Origin: Cyanophora paradoxa
Lineage: Eukaryota; Glaucocystophyceae; Cyanophorales; Cyanophoraceae
Length of the DNA: 64,000 bases
Direction of reading: 5' to 3'
NCBI GenBank assembly: GCA_004431415.1
Contig: QPMI01000249.1
Span: 1-64,000 of the forward strand
In this document: piece by piece, positions 12,301 through 23,348 of the stretch
Layout of the letters: each line of letters begins with the position of its first letter
Position numbering within the stretch: the first letter of the stretch is position 1
The notes under the pieces: generated by a model
What the model saw: the letters and a program-made list of their open reading frames with translations, nothing else
Database searches by the model: none
Told to the model about the DNA's origin: nothing
Made by a program: the position numbers and the translations under genes

Positions 12301-13276
12301 CCTCCGGCATCGCCGCCGCCGCGGGGGCGCCCCCCGTGAGGAGCTCCAGCAACGGCCCAGGCACTCCCGCAGCTGCGCAGGCCGCCCGTGTACGTAAGCG
12401 CCGGCGCCGGCGGGGTGGAGCTCGAGCGGGGCGGGGCGGGGCGGGCGGGGCGGGGCGGGCGAGGCGGACTTCGAGGTCCGAGAGGGCGGCGAGCGCGGCC
12501 GGCGGTGCCGGCGCGGGTGCGGAGTCGCGGACGGAGGCGCCGGCGGCGCGCAGGGCGGAGACGCAGGGCGTGCGGGCGCCCGACGGCCCCATGAGGGTGA
12601 CGTCCAGGTCGAGCGCTTTCCCGGTCCGGCGCCCGTCTACCGCGCACGCCGCCCCTCCCGTCATTCCATGCTGCACGGGAGGTCCGCTGCAGCGTGAGGC
12701 GGGACGCGGCACGGCGACGAACAGCCCCGGGAGGAGGTCCCACCCGGTCTATCAGCGGGCCCAGCACGGCTGCCACGTCCCGCGCGAGGTGCCCGACCTG
12801 CAACTGGACTCAAAGCAAGCAACTGGACGCAAGCGTGAAGACGCGCGCGAGCTCGCGCGTCTCCTTTTTCTCCCGGGCCTGTGCTTTCGGTATGCGGCCT
12901 CCGCCTTGCCTAGCTTCGAATTACGTTTTCACCTGGACGCCTGCAGCGTTCAGTACAGCGATTGCGTTTGGATCGTGCTTGTTTGTCTGCGCGCGAAGTG
13001 AAGCCGTCGCCCGGCCGCGGCGGGGGTGCGCTGTGCGCGTGCTGTGCTCGTGCTCGAGCTCACCGGCTCCCTGACCAGCCGGCCGACCTCGCCCTGCGCG
13101 AGTCCGGCGCCGCCGGCATGGAACCTGCGCGAGAACGGCGCGAGCACAGCGCTGGAGGGTGCCCGAGCACGGGCGCACCTCATACCAACCATAGAGCATC
13201 GCATGATCCCAAAAAACTCGCTTGAGAGCGTACGGGGGCGCTTCGAGGGGCTGGAGACAGTGGAGAGCGCGTCCAT
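9318..13276 (-). CDS. HLTF/RAD5-family protein: HIRAN domain, SNF2 ATPase, RING and helicase C domain
   Basis: The start ATG is at 13276 (MDALSTVSSPSKRPRT). Four spliced exons give a full HIRAN domain: EFFGIMRCSMVGMR, HAGGAGLAQGEVGRLVREP, KHDPNAIAVLNAAGVQ and VGHLARDVAAVLG. The SNF2 N-lobe follows: LRRHQLQALHWML; motif I GGILADEPGLGKR across an intron; motif II as VLVDDAHALG; and motif III as WLLTSTPLR. A RING-like stretch (CAACAEP then PCGHPVC) lies near 10410-10340. Then come ALLVSHFPAVLRAA, GLDLTPVSTVLLLEPP, and the arginine-finger motif as ILARVHRAGQ. The last exon, 9318-9456, encodes TVDNAMEVLQNRR, equivalent to the RAD5/HLTF C-terminus. This family remodels stalled forks and polyubiquitinates PCNA. 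Several ATPase residues differ from consensus and the second half of the RING is unclear. Confidence 0.88.
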
Positions 13277-13635
13277 CTGTGAGCTCTTTGAGTACCCCCC
13301 CCTTCCGATACACACCCCTGTTAGCAGGCCTGCGCCAGCAGCCGCCCAGCTAATCAGCTCTGACAGTCGAAGCTGTTTTCGTGGCGGTGGAGGCGACAGA
13401 AACGCCTGGAGCCCCTGCAAAAGCATCCCTGCGCTTCCAGCCGTTCTAGCTCCCAGAGAGTTGTCTGATTCAATAGCGTGAGCGCGGTCCGAAAGGGCCG
13501 TGCGACAGGTGCCACAATTCCAGATCGCAGCGGCGGCGGCTCCCATACCACGCTCACAAGCCCAGCTGTAGTGCATGTTGTCTCTAGCAACCTAGACAAT
13601 GACAGTGCGAGCCCTGTCAGCTCCAGGCAGCGGGA
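13277..13635. other. Divergent promoter region
   Basis: This is the 359-bp head-to-head interval between the HLTF-like gene (minus) and the phosphodiesterase gene (plus). The plus reading frame is open from 13478 but has no ATG before 13636, so part is probably 5' UTR. I see no specific regulatory motif. Confidence 0.5.
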
Positions 13636-16600
13636 GATGACAGACACGGGCAAACCCTCCGAGATGACCGGCAGGGCGCGCTACGAGACCTCAAACGGGC
13701 AGCCCAGCGGTAGAGAGCACATGGTGGAACGTAGCGACTCTTCAACTCCTCGTCCGGGCAAGCCCGATGGCGGGGGGGCGTGGAGGGCCCGCTGGTCGGA
13801 GTGGCGCACCCGGTGGCACAGGGACTATGCCATAACCTTCTCGCCCCAAGTAGAAGGTACGGGTTCACCCAAAAGCTAGCGCGTGTGCGCCCGGTGACGC
13901 CCCCCCAGTGCAGTTTCAGACGTACTTTGCGGAGCTGCACTTCGCCCGCGGCAAGTTCTGCAGGTGCGGCCCTTCGCGGCATATTGCAACCGCCGCCGCG
14001 TCGAGCTCGCCGCCGGCAGCGTGCTGCTCTTCTTCCTGGTCTCCGCGGGGGCCATCTTCTGCACCTTCGGCCTGCCGCACCAGATGGCGTCGATCTACGC
14101 GACGGAGACGAACAGCGGGAAGGCGGACTGGCACGACCACACTTCGGGGCGGACGCCGGAGGCCCGCGAGTTCGCGTACATCGCCGCCTGGACGAGCGCC
14201 ATCGCCGTCTTCATCTTCGGCTTCCACCTCTTCGTGTACGCACCCGCCACCCGGGGCGCCCCACCCGCCCGAGCCGAGGGGCCCGCGCCGCGCAGCTACT
14301 TCACGAACGTGGTGCGGAAGGACTGGCAGATGTGGGAGATGATCTGCCTCCTCATCTTCGAGGGCTGGTGTACGCGCCCGGGCCCCGCAGGCCCCCCCGC
14401 TCGCGCCCCTTGACACCTCCCCGCCCCGCCCCGCAGGCTATGCATTCTTCTGGTTTGTAGCGCCGCCTGTCCTTCTCATAGAGCCGCCCCCTCCCACGCG
14501 GCACGGCGGCGTGTCGGCGCCGCCTGAGATGCCTGCTGAGGCGCGGTGGGGGGCGCAGCTACGTTTATGTGCTGCCGTCGACCTACGTGCTGCTCTACTC
14601 GCTCACGGGCTACCTCTCCAACATCTGGTTCCGCATCCGCTGGGAGCAGTCGGCCCTCGTCCGTGCGCGCCGCCCGCCGGCCGCCCACCCCGCGATGCCG
14701 CGGCGCCACGGGGCCGGGGCTGAGAGGAGGGGCGGGGGGCAGACGGGTGCGGGCTGGCGATCCTGCCGATCGGCTTCTCGTGGAACGGACACCTGCGGCA
14801 CCACGGCGAGTGGGGCGTCGCCCTCGTGGTCCATCCCCCCCCCTCCCGCGCCCCCGCCCCCGCCGACGCCGCGGACGCAGGTCGGCTTCATGGTCTACTT
14901 CTTGATCGTGGCGACGGCGTGGGAGTTCCAGCGTGCCGCCCGCATCGAGTTCCGCCGCATCCAGTGCGCGCGGGGGCGGGGGCGGGGGGCGCGTCGGGGC
15001 GCGCGGGGCGCGGGGCGAGCGCTTTGGCGCGCAGGCGGATGGAGGCGGAGACGCGGGCCTTCCTGGCGGCGAACGAGGAGCTGACGGCGCAGCTGGAGAG
15101 CAAGATCGCGGAGCCCGTCGACATGAGCTCGCCGCTGGACAACGCCCTCAAGTCCCTCAACAGCCTCCTCCAGCGCGCCCTCGCCGACCGCCGCGTCGAG
15201 GATGCCTCCGACATCGCTGCCGCCCTCCGGTCCGCCCCGCCGGCCCCGCGCCCCCCCCCTGCGACGCAGGCAGGCGACTGAGCTGCCTGGGCGGCGGCGG
15301 CAGGCATCTGATGTCGACGGCGAACCTGAACGCGCCGACGCAGCTCGCCGAGCAGGGCGACGAGGGGGACGGCTCCCCCTCCAACGCCGCCAACCGTCCG
15401 CCCCGCCGCCCCGCGCCCCGCCGCGCCGGGCCGGGCCGAGCGGGCGGGGCGGGGCGGGGCAGAGTACATCCCGAGCGAGACGGTGGCATTCCTCAAGGTC
15501 ATGACGATGGACCCGCTGCGGCGGCGGGACGCCCGCGGCGAGCAGGCCGGCGAGGCGCACCCCGCGCAGCCGCCCCCGCGCTCCGGCCGCGAGTCGGCCG
15601 AGCTCAAGCGCTCGGCCTCGATGCGGAGCCCGGCGCTGGGGGGGCGGCTGGAGCTGGGGGGCGGGGAGAGGGGGGAGCTGGGGGAGCTGTGGGCGGCGGC
15701 GGACGGCTGGCTCGAGTTCGACATCTTCCGGCTGGACGAGCTGACGCAGGGGCGGCCCCTCGCCACCCTCGGCTTCGCCCTCTTCCGCAAGCACAACCTG
15801 CTCGAGGCCTTCGGCATCCGCCCCGCCGCCCTCGCCGCCTTCCTCGACCTCGCCGAGGCCGGCTACGTCGAGACCCCCTGTCCGCCCCGCCCCGCCCCGC
15901 CCCGGGGGCCGCCCCGCCGGCGAGGCTCACGGGGGCGGGCGGGGCAGACCACTGCCGGGTGCACGCGGCGGACGTGCTGCAGGGCGTCAACTACCTCCTC
16001 ACGGGGGGCGGCCTCGGCGCCCTCATGCGGCCCCTCGACGTCTTCGGTGCCCCCTTCCCTCCCCTCCTCGCGCCCCCTCCTGACGCCGGCGCCCGCTGCG
16101 CAGCGGCGCTCGTCGCCGCCATCGTGCACGACCTGGAGCACCCCGGGCGCAACAACGGCGCGCGCCGCCCTCGCTCGCACCCGCGGGGGCGCTCTGAGGG
16201 GGCGGGGCGGCGGCGCAGGCTTCGAGATCGCGACGAGCAGCGAGCGGGCGCTGCTGTACAACGACCGGTCGGTGCTGGAGAACTACTCCGCCTCGCGCAC
16301 CTTCGCCCTGCTCCGCGAGGAGGAGCTCGACATCCTCGCCGGCCTCTCGCGGGCGCAGCGCGCCGAGTTCCGCAAGTCCGTCATCTCCATGCTCCTCGCC
16401 ACCGACCTCGCCGCCCACTTCGACACCCTCGGCACCTTCAAGAGCAAGCTCGTCGCCCACGCCGCCGTCGCCGCCGCCGCCGCCGGCGCCGCCGCCGGCG
16501 GGGGCGGCTCCGGGGGCCACGGGAGCAGCCCGAACACCTCCCAGAAGCACGTCCACGCGGCCGGCGGCACGGGCCCGGCGGCGCCCGCAGCGACGCCGCC

Positions 16601-18367
16601 TCCATCGCGAGGACGGCCGCCGAGGTGGCGGAGCGGCTGGGCGGGGCCGGCGAGCGGCCGCCGGGCAGCGGGCCGGTGCCGGTGCGGCGGGCGAGCCTGG
16701 CGCCGGCCGACGCCACCTCGGCGCACTCGTCGGTGCGGCGGCTGAGCAGCCACAGCGGCGAGCGCATCGCCGCCGCCGCCGCCGCCGCCGCCGCCGGGGA
16801 GACGCCGGACACGCTGAGCCCCGAGGAGCGCCAGCTCTTCCTCAACATGGCCATCAAGGCCCGCCCGGCCCCCTCTCGCCCTCTCGCCCCGGGAGGCCCT
16901 GACGCGCCGGCGCCGCCAGGTGGCGGACATCGCGAACGCGGCCCGGCCGCCGCGGCTGCACGCGGCGTGGGTGGAGCGGGTGATGGCCGAGTTCTTCGAG
17001 CAGGGGGACGAGGAGAAGCGCCTCGGGCTGCCCCTCTCCCCCTACTGCGACCGCGACACCACCGTCATCTCCAAGTGCCAGGCCGGATTCATCGGTGCGC
17101 TCCCCGCCCCGCCCCCCTCTCCCCCTCCCCCTCTTCCCTTCCTCACGCTTCGCCGCGCCGCGGGGCAGACTTCCTCGCGTCGCCGCTCTTCACGGCGTGG
17201 GCGCAGCGCTTCCCCAAGTGCCAGCTCCTCGTCCAGCTCACCGACGCCAACCGCAAGCAGTGCGCCCCCCGCCCCCGCCTCGCGCTGAGGTCGGCGACCC
17301 CTCTAACGAGCCCGCCCCGCAGCTGGCTCGCCGTGGCGGAGCAGGCGGCGGCGCCGGCGCCGGCGCCGGCGGCGACGCCCGGGGCGGGCGTCTCGTTAAA
17401 AGTGCCCCCGTCGCCCAAGTCGCTGGGCAGCGGCCTCGGGGGCACGAACGGCGCGGGGGGCGGGGGCGGCGCCGCCCCGGCGAGCGCGCCGACCGGGGCG
17501 TGGTGGCGAGCGTTGGGTCCCTGGGGGCGAGCAAGTCGGTGCGGATGGGGCCTCGCGCGACCGCCCGCTGGCGGCGCTGCCCGGGCCTCGGCCGTGATGC
17601 GGCGCACGAGCTCGTCGGGGGCCGGCCTCACGCGGCCCCGGAGCAGCCTCGCGAGCGTCGCCAGCAGCCGCTCGGGGAGGGCAACTCGGCGCGCGGGGCC
17701 CGGGGCGAGGAGGGGGAGAGCGAGGAGGCCGGCGAGGCCGACGCTCCCGCGGCATCTCCGGCGTCATCCGCACCGCCGGCGCCGGCGCCGGCGGCGCCGG
17801 CGGCGGCAACTCGGGGGCGCCTCCCCGGGGGCACCCGGCGGCCCTCCATCCCGAGCGGCCCGCTGCTGCCGGGCATCCCGCGCGGCGGGCCGCGGGGCCC
17901 CCCGCCTCCCACTCGAGCCTCGCCTCGGAGGCGCGCCCGCCGGGGGTCATCGACAGCCCGCGCCGCGCCAAGCGCGCCTCCTCGGGCTCGCCGGCCCCGC
18001 TGGGGCGCGAGGCCGGCAGCAGCGGCGAGGCGCCCCCGGGGGCCTCCACTCCGTGCGGGGGGCGCAGGCCCCGGAGGGCCTCGCCCCGCCCGGGAGGCCC
18101 CCGAGAGCGGCGCCGGCCCCGCGCGCCCCGCGGGGCTCGGGCGGACGGGCCACTCGCCGCGGGCGCCCACGAGCCTCGTGGTGATCGACCCCTCCAACTT
18201 CCAGGTCGACATCGACAAGGTGCCCCCCGCCCCGCCCCCCGCCCCGCCCCTGCGTCCCCAACCGCCGGCCCCCGCAGCTGGTCATGCGACCGGTGCCGGC
18301 GCCGAGCTCGCCCGACCCGCCGTCGGCCGCGCTCGCCGACACGGGCGGCAACGTCCACCTAGTCTGA
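13636..18367 (+). CDS. Membrane-anchored class I cyclic-nucleotide phosphodiesterase
   Basis: The first in-frame ATG is at 13636 (MTDTGKPSEMTGR). A short cytosolic region (YAITFSPQVE, QTYFAELHFARGK) leads into about six hydrophobic segments: VELAAGSVLLFFLVSAGAIF; AWTSAIAVFIFGFHLFVYA; the YAFFWFVAPPVLLI exon; YVLPSTYVLLYSLTGYL; ILPIGFSWNG; and VGFMVYFLIVATAWEFQ. A coiled stretch (MEAETRAFLAANEELTAQL) links to the catalytic domain. There the PDEase signature residues are visible: YHCRVHAADVLQG, IVHDLEHPGRNN, LLYNDRSVLENY, MAIKVADIAN and SPYCDR...CQAGFIDFLASPL. The His and Asp metal ligands are therefore present. A long Ser/Pro/Ala-rich tail follows, and the stop TGA is at 18365-18367. The enzyme should hydrolyse cAMP and/or cGMP at a membrane. 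Substrate preference is not readable. Confidence 0.88.
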
Positions 18368-18614
18368 GAGCTGAGGGCCACCCTTCGCTTCTCATGCTAG
18401 AATTCTAGGGTTTTATGCGTTATGTATTGTTTTTCGTTCCGGTCCTGTACGTAGTTCGCGCAGGAATCATTGCCGTCATTTAAGATCCGAGTGCTGACGA
18501 GCACGAGGTCGCTTGCTGCGCGGAGTCTGGGCGCTGGTTTGAGCGGCTGAGAGCTGAAGAACGAGAGAAAGCGGCGAGAACAAGGGGAAATCAAAGCTAA
18601 AGTGGGGTGTGGGC

Positions 18615-19406
18615 TCAAAGAGCCTGGTAGGGGGCGCTGGAGGCGGCGAACGGCTGCCGCGAGAAGGGGTTGTTGACGTTGGGGAGCTGGCCCGCGATCC
18701 CCAGCCCGCCCACGAAGGAGAAACCCCCTGCGCGGCCCGCGGCCCGCCGCCTCGCATCGAACCCCGGGTGCGAGAGGGGGGCGGGGCGGGGCGGACCGGC
18801 GTCGGGGAGCTCCTGGTTGAACCTGTGGATGAAGGGGACGCTCACGAACTTGAGGATCTGCCGGCGGCGGGGGGCGGGCGGGCGGCGCGTCAACAGGGAG
18901 GGCCGGGGGAGGCGGGGGTGGGTGGAGGGAGGGGCCCGCCCCCCGCTCACCATGTTGACCACTGCGGAGAAGAACCTGGCGGGGGCGGCGTCGGCCCGGG
19001 GCGGGCTGGGGCGGGCGGGCGGGCGGGGCGGGCCGCACGCGAGCTTCTGGGTGAAGCCGTCCGTGGAGGGGCTCACGAAGCACCACCAGAGGTCCAGGAT
19101 GACGCTGAAGACGAGGAAGGGGAAATAGAAAGACAGGACCTCCTTCTTGCGCTGCGCGGGGGCGCCGGCGTCGGCGCGGCGGTGGGGCGGCCCGCGGGGA
19201 GCGCACAAGCAGGACGCCGAACAGTCCGAAGAGGGCGAGCGCGACAGAAGCGTCGGGCCGCCACATGCTCGCTATCAAGCCTGCAGGGGGAGTGAGGCGC
19301 GGGCCTCGTGTGGGTCGCGCGCCTGGGCCGCGCGCGGACCGAGCATGGCCTGAGCCGTGGTGATACGCGTGCAGTTGAGCGAGAGGCCGTCCAGCGACGA
19401 GTCCAT
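18615..19406 (-). CDS. Small three-span membrane protein, function unknown
   Basis: Six exons joined across short introns give a protein of about 140 residues. It starts at the ATG at 19406 (MDSSLDGLSLNCTR) and stops at 18615. Exon 1 joins LIASMWRPDASVALALFGLF in phase through a GT donor. A second hydrophobic segment is VLSFYFPFLVFSVILDLWW, and a third possible one is FFSAVVNMILKFVSVPFI. The C-terminus (GFSFVGGLGIAGQLPNVNNP ... APYQAL) is polar and Asn/Pro-rich, probably cytosolic. I do not recognise the family. It is convergent with the phosphodiesterase gene, with a 247-bp spacer. Confidence 0.55.
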
Positions 19407-19936
19407 CGCAAATGCCGGCAGGCTGACGCCCGAAATCCCAATTCGCGCGCCGCCCGCGTTCCCGAAGGAAGTTGGTGTCTCCTCGCCTGTGCATTCGAAC
19501 GCGGCGTGCTCGCATCAGGTTGCCGCGAACTGGCGCATCAGGTTGCCGCGCTCTGGGAACTGGTCTAGCGCCACGCTCTCCGGTCGTCCCGGCTAGGCCG
19601 TCCTCGCCGCGAACGCAGCTGTGAATAGGACTCTCGGCCTCTTAAGGCAAGCGGTCGGACGTCGCCGAAGGCGCGCGGCCGGTTGCTCAAAAAGCGCGGA
19701 AGCGGTTACTCCTCGAGAAGCGGGCGCGGGTTGGTTGCGCACGCTCTAATTCCAGCCGTCCGGTCGACGCCTGCCCGCCCTGCGACATCCACGCGCCGCC
19801 AGTCGAGGTGCCTGTATCCCCCCAACTTGACCGCGTCAGACCGCCGCTCGGCCCAGCGGCACGAGAGCACAACTTGGCCGTGTCGTTCTTCGATCAAATC
19901 GACCGCTGAGCGACCAGCGAACGCCAGTCAGTTACA
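19407..19936. other. Divergent intergenic region
   Basis: This 530-bp head-to-head interval lies between the small membrane-protein gene and the choline-transporter-like gene. It is expected to carry both promoters. I see no exon or recognisable motif in it. Confidence 0.5.
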
Positions 19937-22900
19937 ATGCAGCCTGGCGGTGCAGGCGTCGCCTACGGCGGCGGTGCTTACGGGGTGCGTTCGCTTTTTA
20001 TTATGGGGCCTTGGTCGTTGTATCGCGCGAGCCTTCGGTGGGCTGACCGCTGGCAGCAGCAGCCGGATTACGGCCAGTCCTACCAGGGTGGCGGGTATGT
20101 GCACGACTCCCCGATAGCCGGAGTTCCGTCGGGGCCCTACGGCGCCGCTGTGCCCGGGATCCCCGCCCAAAACTTCGGGCAGGTTCGACGCGCTAGAGCT
20201 CGTCCGCTCGGAGCCTCGGCCGCCCCGGCGCCTCGCTCACCGGCGCTGTGCTACGCGCAGGGCATTTACGCCCAGCAGTACGGAGCCGGCGGCCCCGGGC
20301 TGCCCCCCGCGCCCTCCTACGGGCCCGGCACGCCAGCGAGCAGCGCCCACTCGCTGGGCCCCGCCGCGCCGCCCTCGCCGTACTACGCGCAGCCGGCGGC
20401 GGCGACGCCGGCGATCGCTGTGGGCGTGCCGGCGGACCCCGACGTGAAGCTGCAGCGGGACCCGCGGGAGCGCTTCCGCCCCGCCGGCGCCTACAACGAC
20501 GTCTTCTGGGTGCGACAGCGCCCCCCGGGGCGTCCCCTCTGAGGCCGCTGACTCCGCCGCAGACGTTCGCGTTCCTCGCCTGCCAGGTCGTCACCGTCGG
20601 CCTCGCCATCGTGCGCCCCGCCCGCCCCGCCCCAACACCGCCCCGCCCCGCCGCGAGACGGGCCGCCCCGCCGACGGCCGGAGGCAGGGGTACGGGCGGG
20701 AGATCTCGTTCGGGGGCATCAAGATGCCAGGCTCGGACTCGGACGGGGCGACGGCGCGGGGCTGGGTCGTCGGCATCGTCGTCGCCCTCGCATCGGCCGT
20801 CCTCTTCACCTACATCGCCTTCCAGCTCATCAAGCGCTTCCCGTGCGCGCTGCCGGCCCCCGCCCGGCGTCCGCCCCTCCCACCTCCTCGGAGCATTGAG
20901 GCGTCCCGCCCAGGCTCCACTTCGTGAAGGCCGGCCTCTGGTCCGCCTCTGCCTCTCGGGTCCCACGCGCTTGGGCGTCACGTCTCTGATCTCGAATTCA
21001 GGTTCAGCGTCTGCCTCGTCGGCGTCTGCATGATCGTCGCCTTCTGCCTCGGGTGCGCCCGCACCCCGCCCTGCGCTAACGAGCCTGTAGAAGACCTAGC
21101 CGCCCCCTCTCCGCCTCGTGCGAGTCGCGCGCCGCGCTGCGGGGCCCGCGCCGAGGCCGGCGCAGGCAGACAGCGCTCGGCATCGGATTCGCCATCGTGC
21201 GACTCACCCCCCCCCCCCCCCCCCCCCCTAGGCGGAAGCCCCGCAGCCCTGACCCCTCGTTCTCTGCACCGGTCGGCAGGCCTTCGCCTTCCAGCTCGTG
21301 CGCCCCCTCCCCCCGCCCCTCCCTGCCCCTCCCTGCCCCTCCCCGCCCCCCTGAACCCTGCTCCTCCACGCCGAACGGCAGGTCTACATCTGGATCGCCC
21401 AGTCGAGGATCGCATTTGCCGCGGCGAATCTGCAGGTCCGTCCTCGAGCTCATTCATCCAGCTATCCTGCCCCCGGGCCCCGGGAGCGCCAACCTAGGCC
21501 TGCAGGTCGTTGCCGAGTTCCTGCACGACCCCCGGTTCGAATCCGGGCGGGCCTCTTTTCTTTCTCCCGGGACTCACCGTACCCCCCGCGGCGGCAGCTT
21601 CAACGCGATGCACCTGGTGACCGCCGCCGTCGTCCTCGTACAGGCCGCCTACTTCGCCTTCTGGTCCGCCCGTACCCCGCCTCCTCCCTCCCCCCTTTCG
21701 TTTACGTCCCCCCCCCCCCCCCCGCCCCGCCCCGCAGGGCGTTCACGCTGTACGCGGTGACGTACGCGCACGGGGGCACGGGGTACGGGAGCCTGTGGGC
21801 GGTCTTCCTCACCTTTGACCTCTACTGGTCCCTCCAGGTCATCGCCAACGTCCTCCACGGTGCACCCCCCCCGCGCCCCTCCTCCGCCCCTCGCCCCGCA
21901 TCCGAGCCGCCGCCCGGCTCGCCTTCCTGCGCAGTCACCGTGAGCGGGGTCTTCGCGACGGTGAGCGGCGTGCGCGCTGCGGGGCGCTGCGCTGGTGACC
22001 CGCGGGGCGCGGCGGCAGTGGTACTTCTTCCCGGACAGCTCCTTCCCGCCGAACCCGACGGCGGCGGCCTTCAAGCGCACCATGGGCCCCGCCTTCGGCT
22101 CCGTCTGCCTCGGCTCCCTCATCGTCGCCGTCATCCAGACGCTCCGCGCCCTCGCCCGCAAGAACGCCGACGACCGCGAGGAGTCCATCGGGGCCGCCAT
22201 CTGCCGGTGCCCCGCGCCGCCCCTCCGCCCCCGCCCCCGCGGCAGCTGCGGGGCGAGCCTCCCCGCGCAGGTGCATCGTGCAGTGCATCCTCTCCATCCT
22301 CGAGTCCCTCTTCCGCTGTCCGCCCCGCCCCCGCCCCGCAGCCCCGCAGCCCCCCCCCCCCCCCCCCCCCCCCTCCTCACGCGGCGGCAGACGTGAACAA
22401 GTACGCGTACGCGCGCATCGCCATCTACGGGATCCCCTACTGGCAGGTCCGTCCCCGATCCCCGGCTCCCGCCCTCGCTCACCGGGCGGCGCAGGCCGCC
22501 AAGGAGACCTACCACCTCCTCATGACCTCCGCCTTCGTCCGCCCCCTCCCCGCCCCAGCCCCGCCCCCGCCCCGCCGGCGCACCTTTTGACCCCGCCCGC
22601 CCGCCGCCCGCCTGCAGGAGATGCTCGTGAACGTGCGCTGCGCGCCCCGCCCCGCCCTCCCCTGCCTCTCACACCCCGCCCCGGCCCCGCCGCCCCTCCT
22701 TCCCCATCCAGGACGACATGATCGGGTGCGTTCGGCCGTCCTCTCTCTCCCCTGCCCCCTCCCCTCCTGCCCCGGCGCCAGACCGACGGGGCCGGCGGGG
22801 CGCGCGCAGCGGGGTCTGCTTCCTGACGGCCTTCATCGTCGGTGCGCCCCCGCCCCCCGGAGACGGGCCCGTTGAAGATAGAGCCTCATGTTACCAGCTA

Positions 22901-23348
22901 GAGCTGTCGCTGGTTTAGCTTATTCACCTATCTCGGCGAACAGGTGCTCTCACCTTCTTCATCGGCGGATTCTCCGGCTGGGTGCGCCCTCCCGGGGCGC
23001 CGCGCCGGCGCTCCCGGGGCGGGGGCCTCAAGAGTCGTCGGGGGAGCAGGCGACGGCGACGGGGACGAGCTTCGGGGCGGTGGGGGCGCTGGCCTTCGTG
23101 GTGGGCCTCCTGGTGTGCTTCACGGCCTTCCGCCTCGTGGAGTCCTGCGTCGCCACCCTCTTCGTCGCCTTCGGTGGCCCCGCCCCGCACCCTCGCCCCC
23201 CCGCCCCCTTCCTCTCAACCCCCCCGCAGCCGAGGCGCCCCAGGCGCTCGCCTTCTCGCGCCCGCAGGTCTACGCCGTGCTCCAGAGCGCCTGGTGCGGC
23301 CGCTACGCCGGCATGCAGCAGTTCTTCGGGCCCTCCCACTACGCCTGA
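19937..23348 (+). CDS. Choline-transporter-like protein (SLC44/CTL family)
   Basis: The start ATG is at 19937 (MQPGGAGVAYGG) and the stop at 23346-23348. The N-terminus is a long Gly/Pro/Tyr/Gln-rich cytosolic region. The body is split by many short introns into transmembrane segments: TFAFLACQVVTVGLAIV; GWVVGIVVALASAVLFTYIA; CLVGVCMIVAFCLG; MHLVTAAVVLVQAAYFAFW; and FGSVCLGSLIVAVIQTL. The family signature is clear in the C-terminal half: VNKYAYARIAIYG, AAKETYHLL, DDMIG, and then GALAFVVGLLVCFTAFRLV. SLC44 proteins move choline or act in phospholipid metabolism; CTL-like proteins (Pns1 in yeast) are widespread in eukaryotes. Substrate is not inferable. Two introns carry poly-C runs of 22 and 24 bases. 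Confidence 0.87.

Noticed and set aside
21526-21560. Perfect tRNA T-arm (CCCGGTTCGAATCCGGG) followed by a T-rich run
   Set aside because: No A box or acceptor partner lies at the right distance upstream. The segment is in an intron/exon region of the choline-transporter-like gene, beside coding sequence VVAEFLHD.
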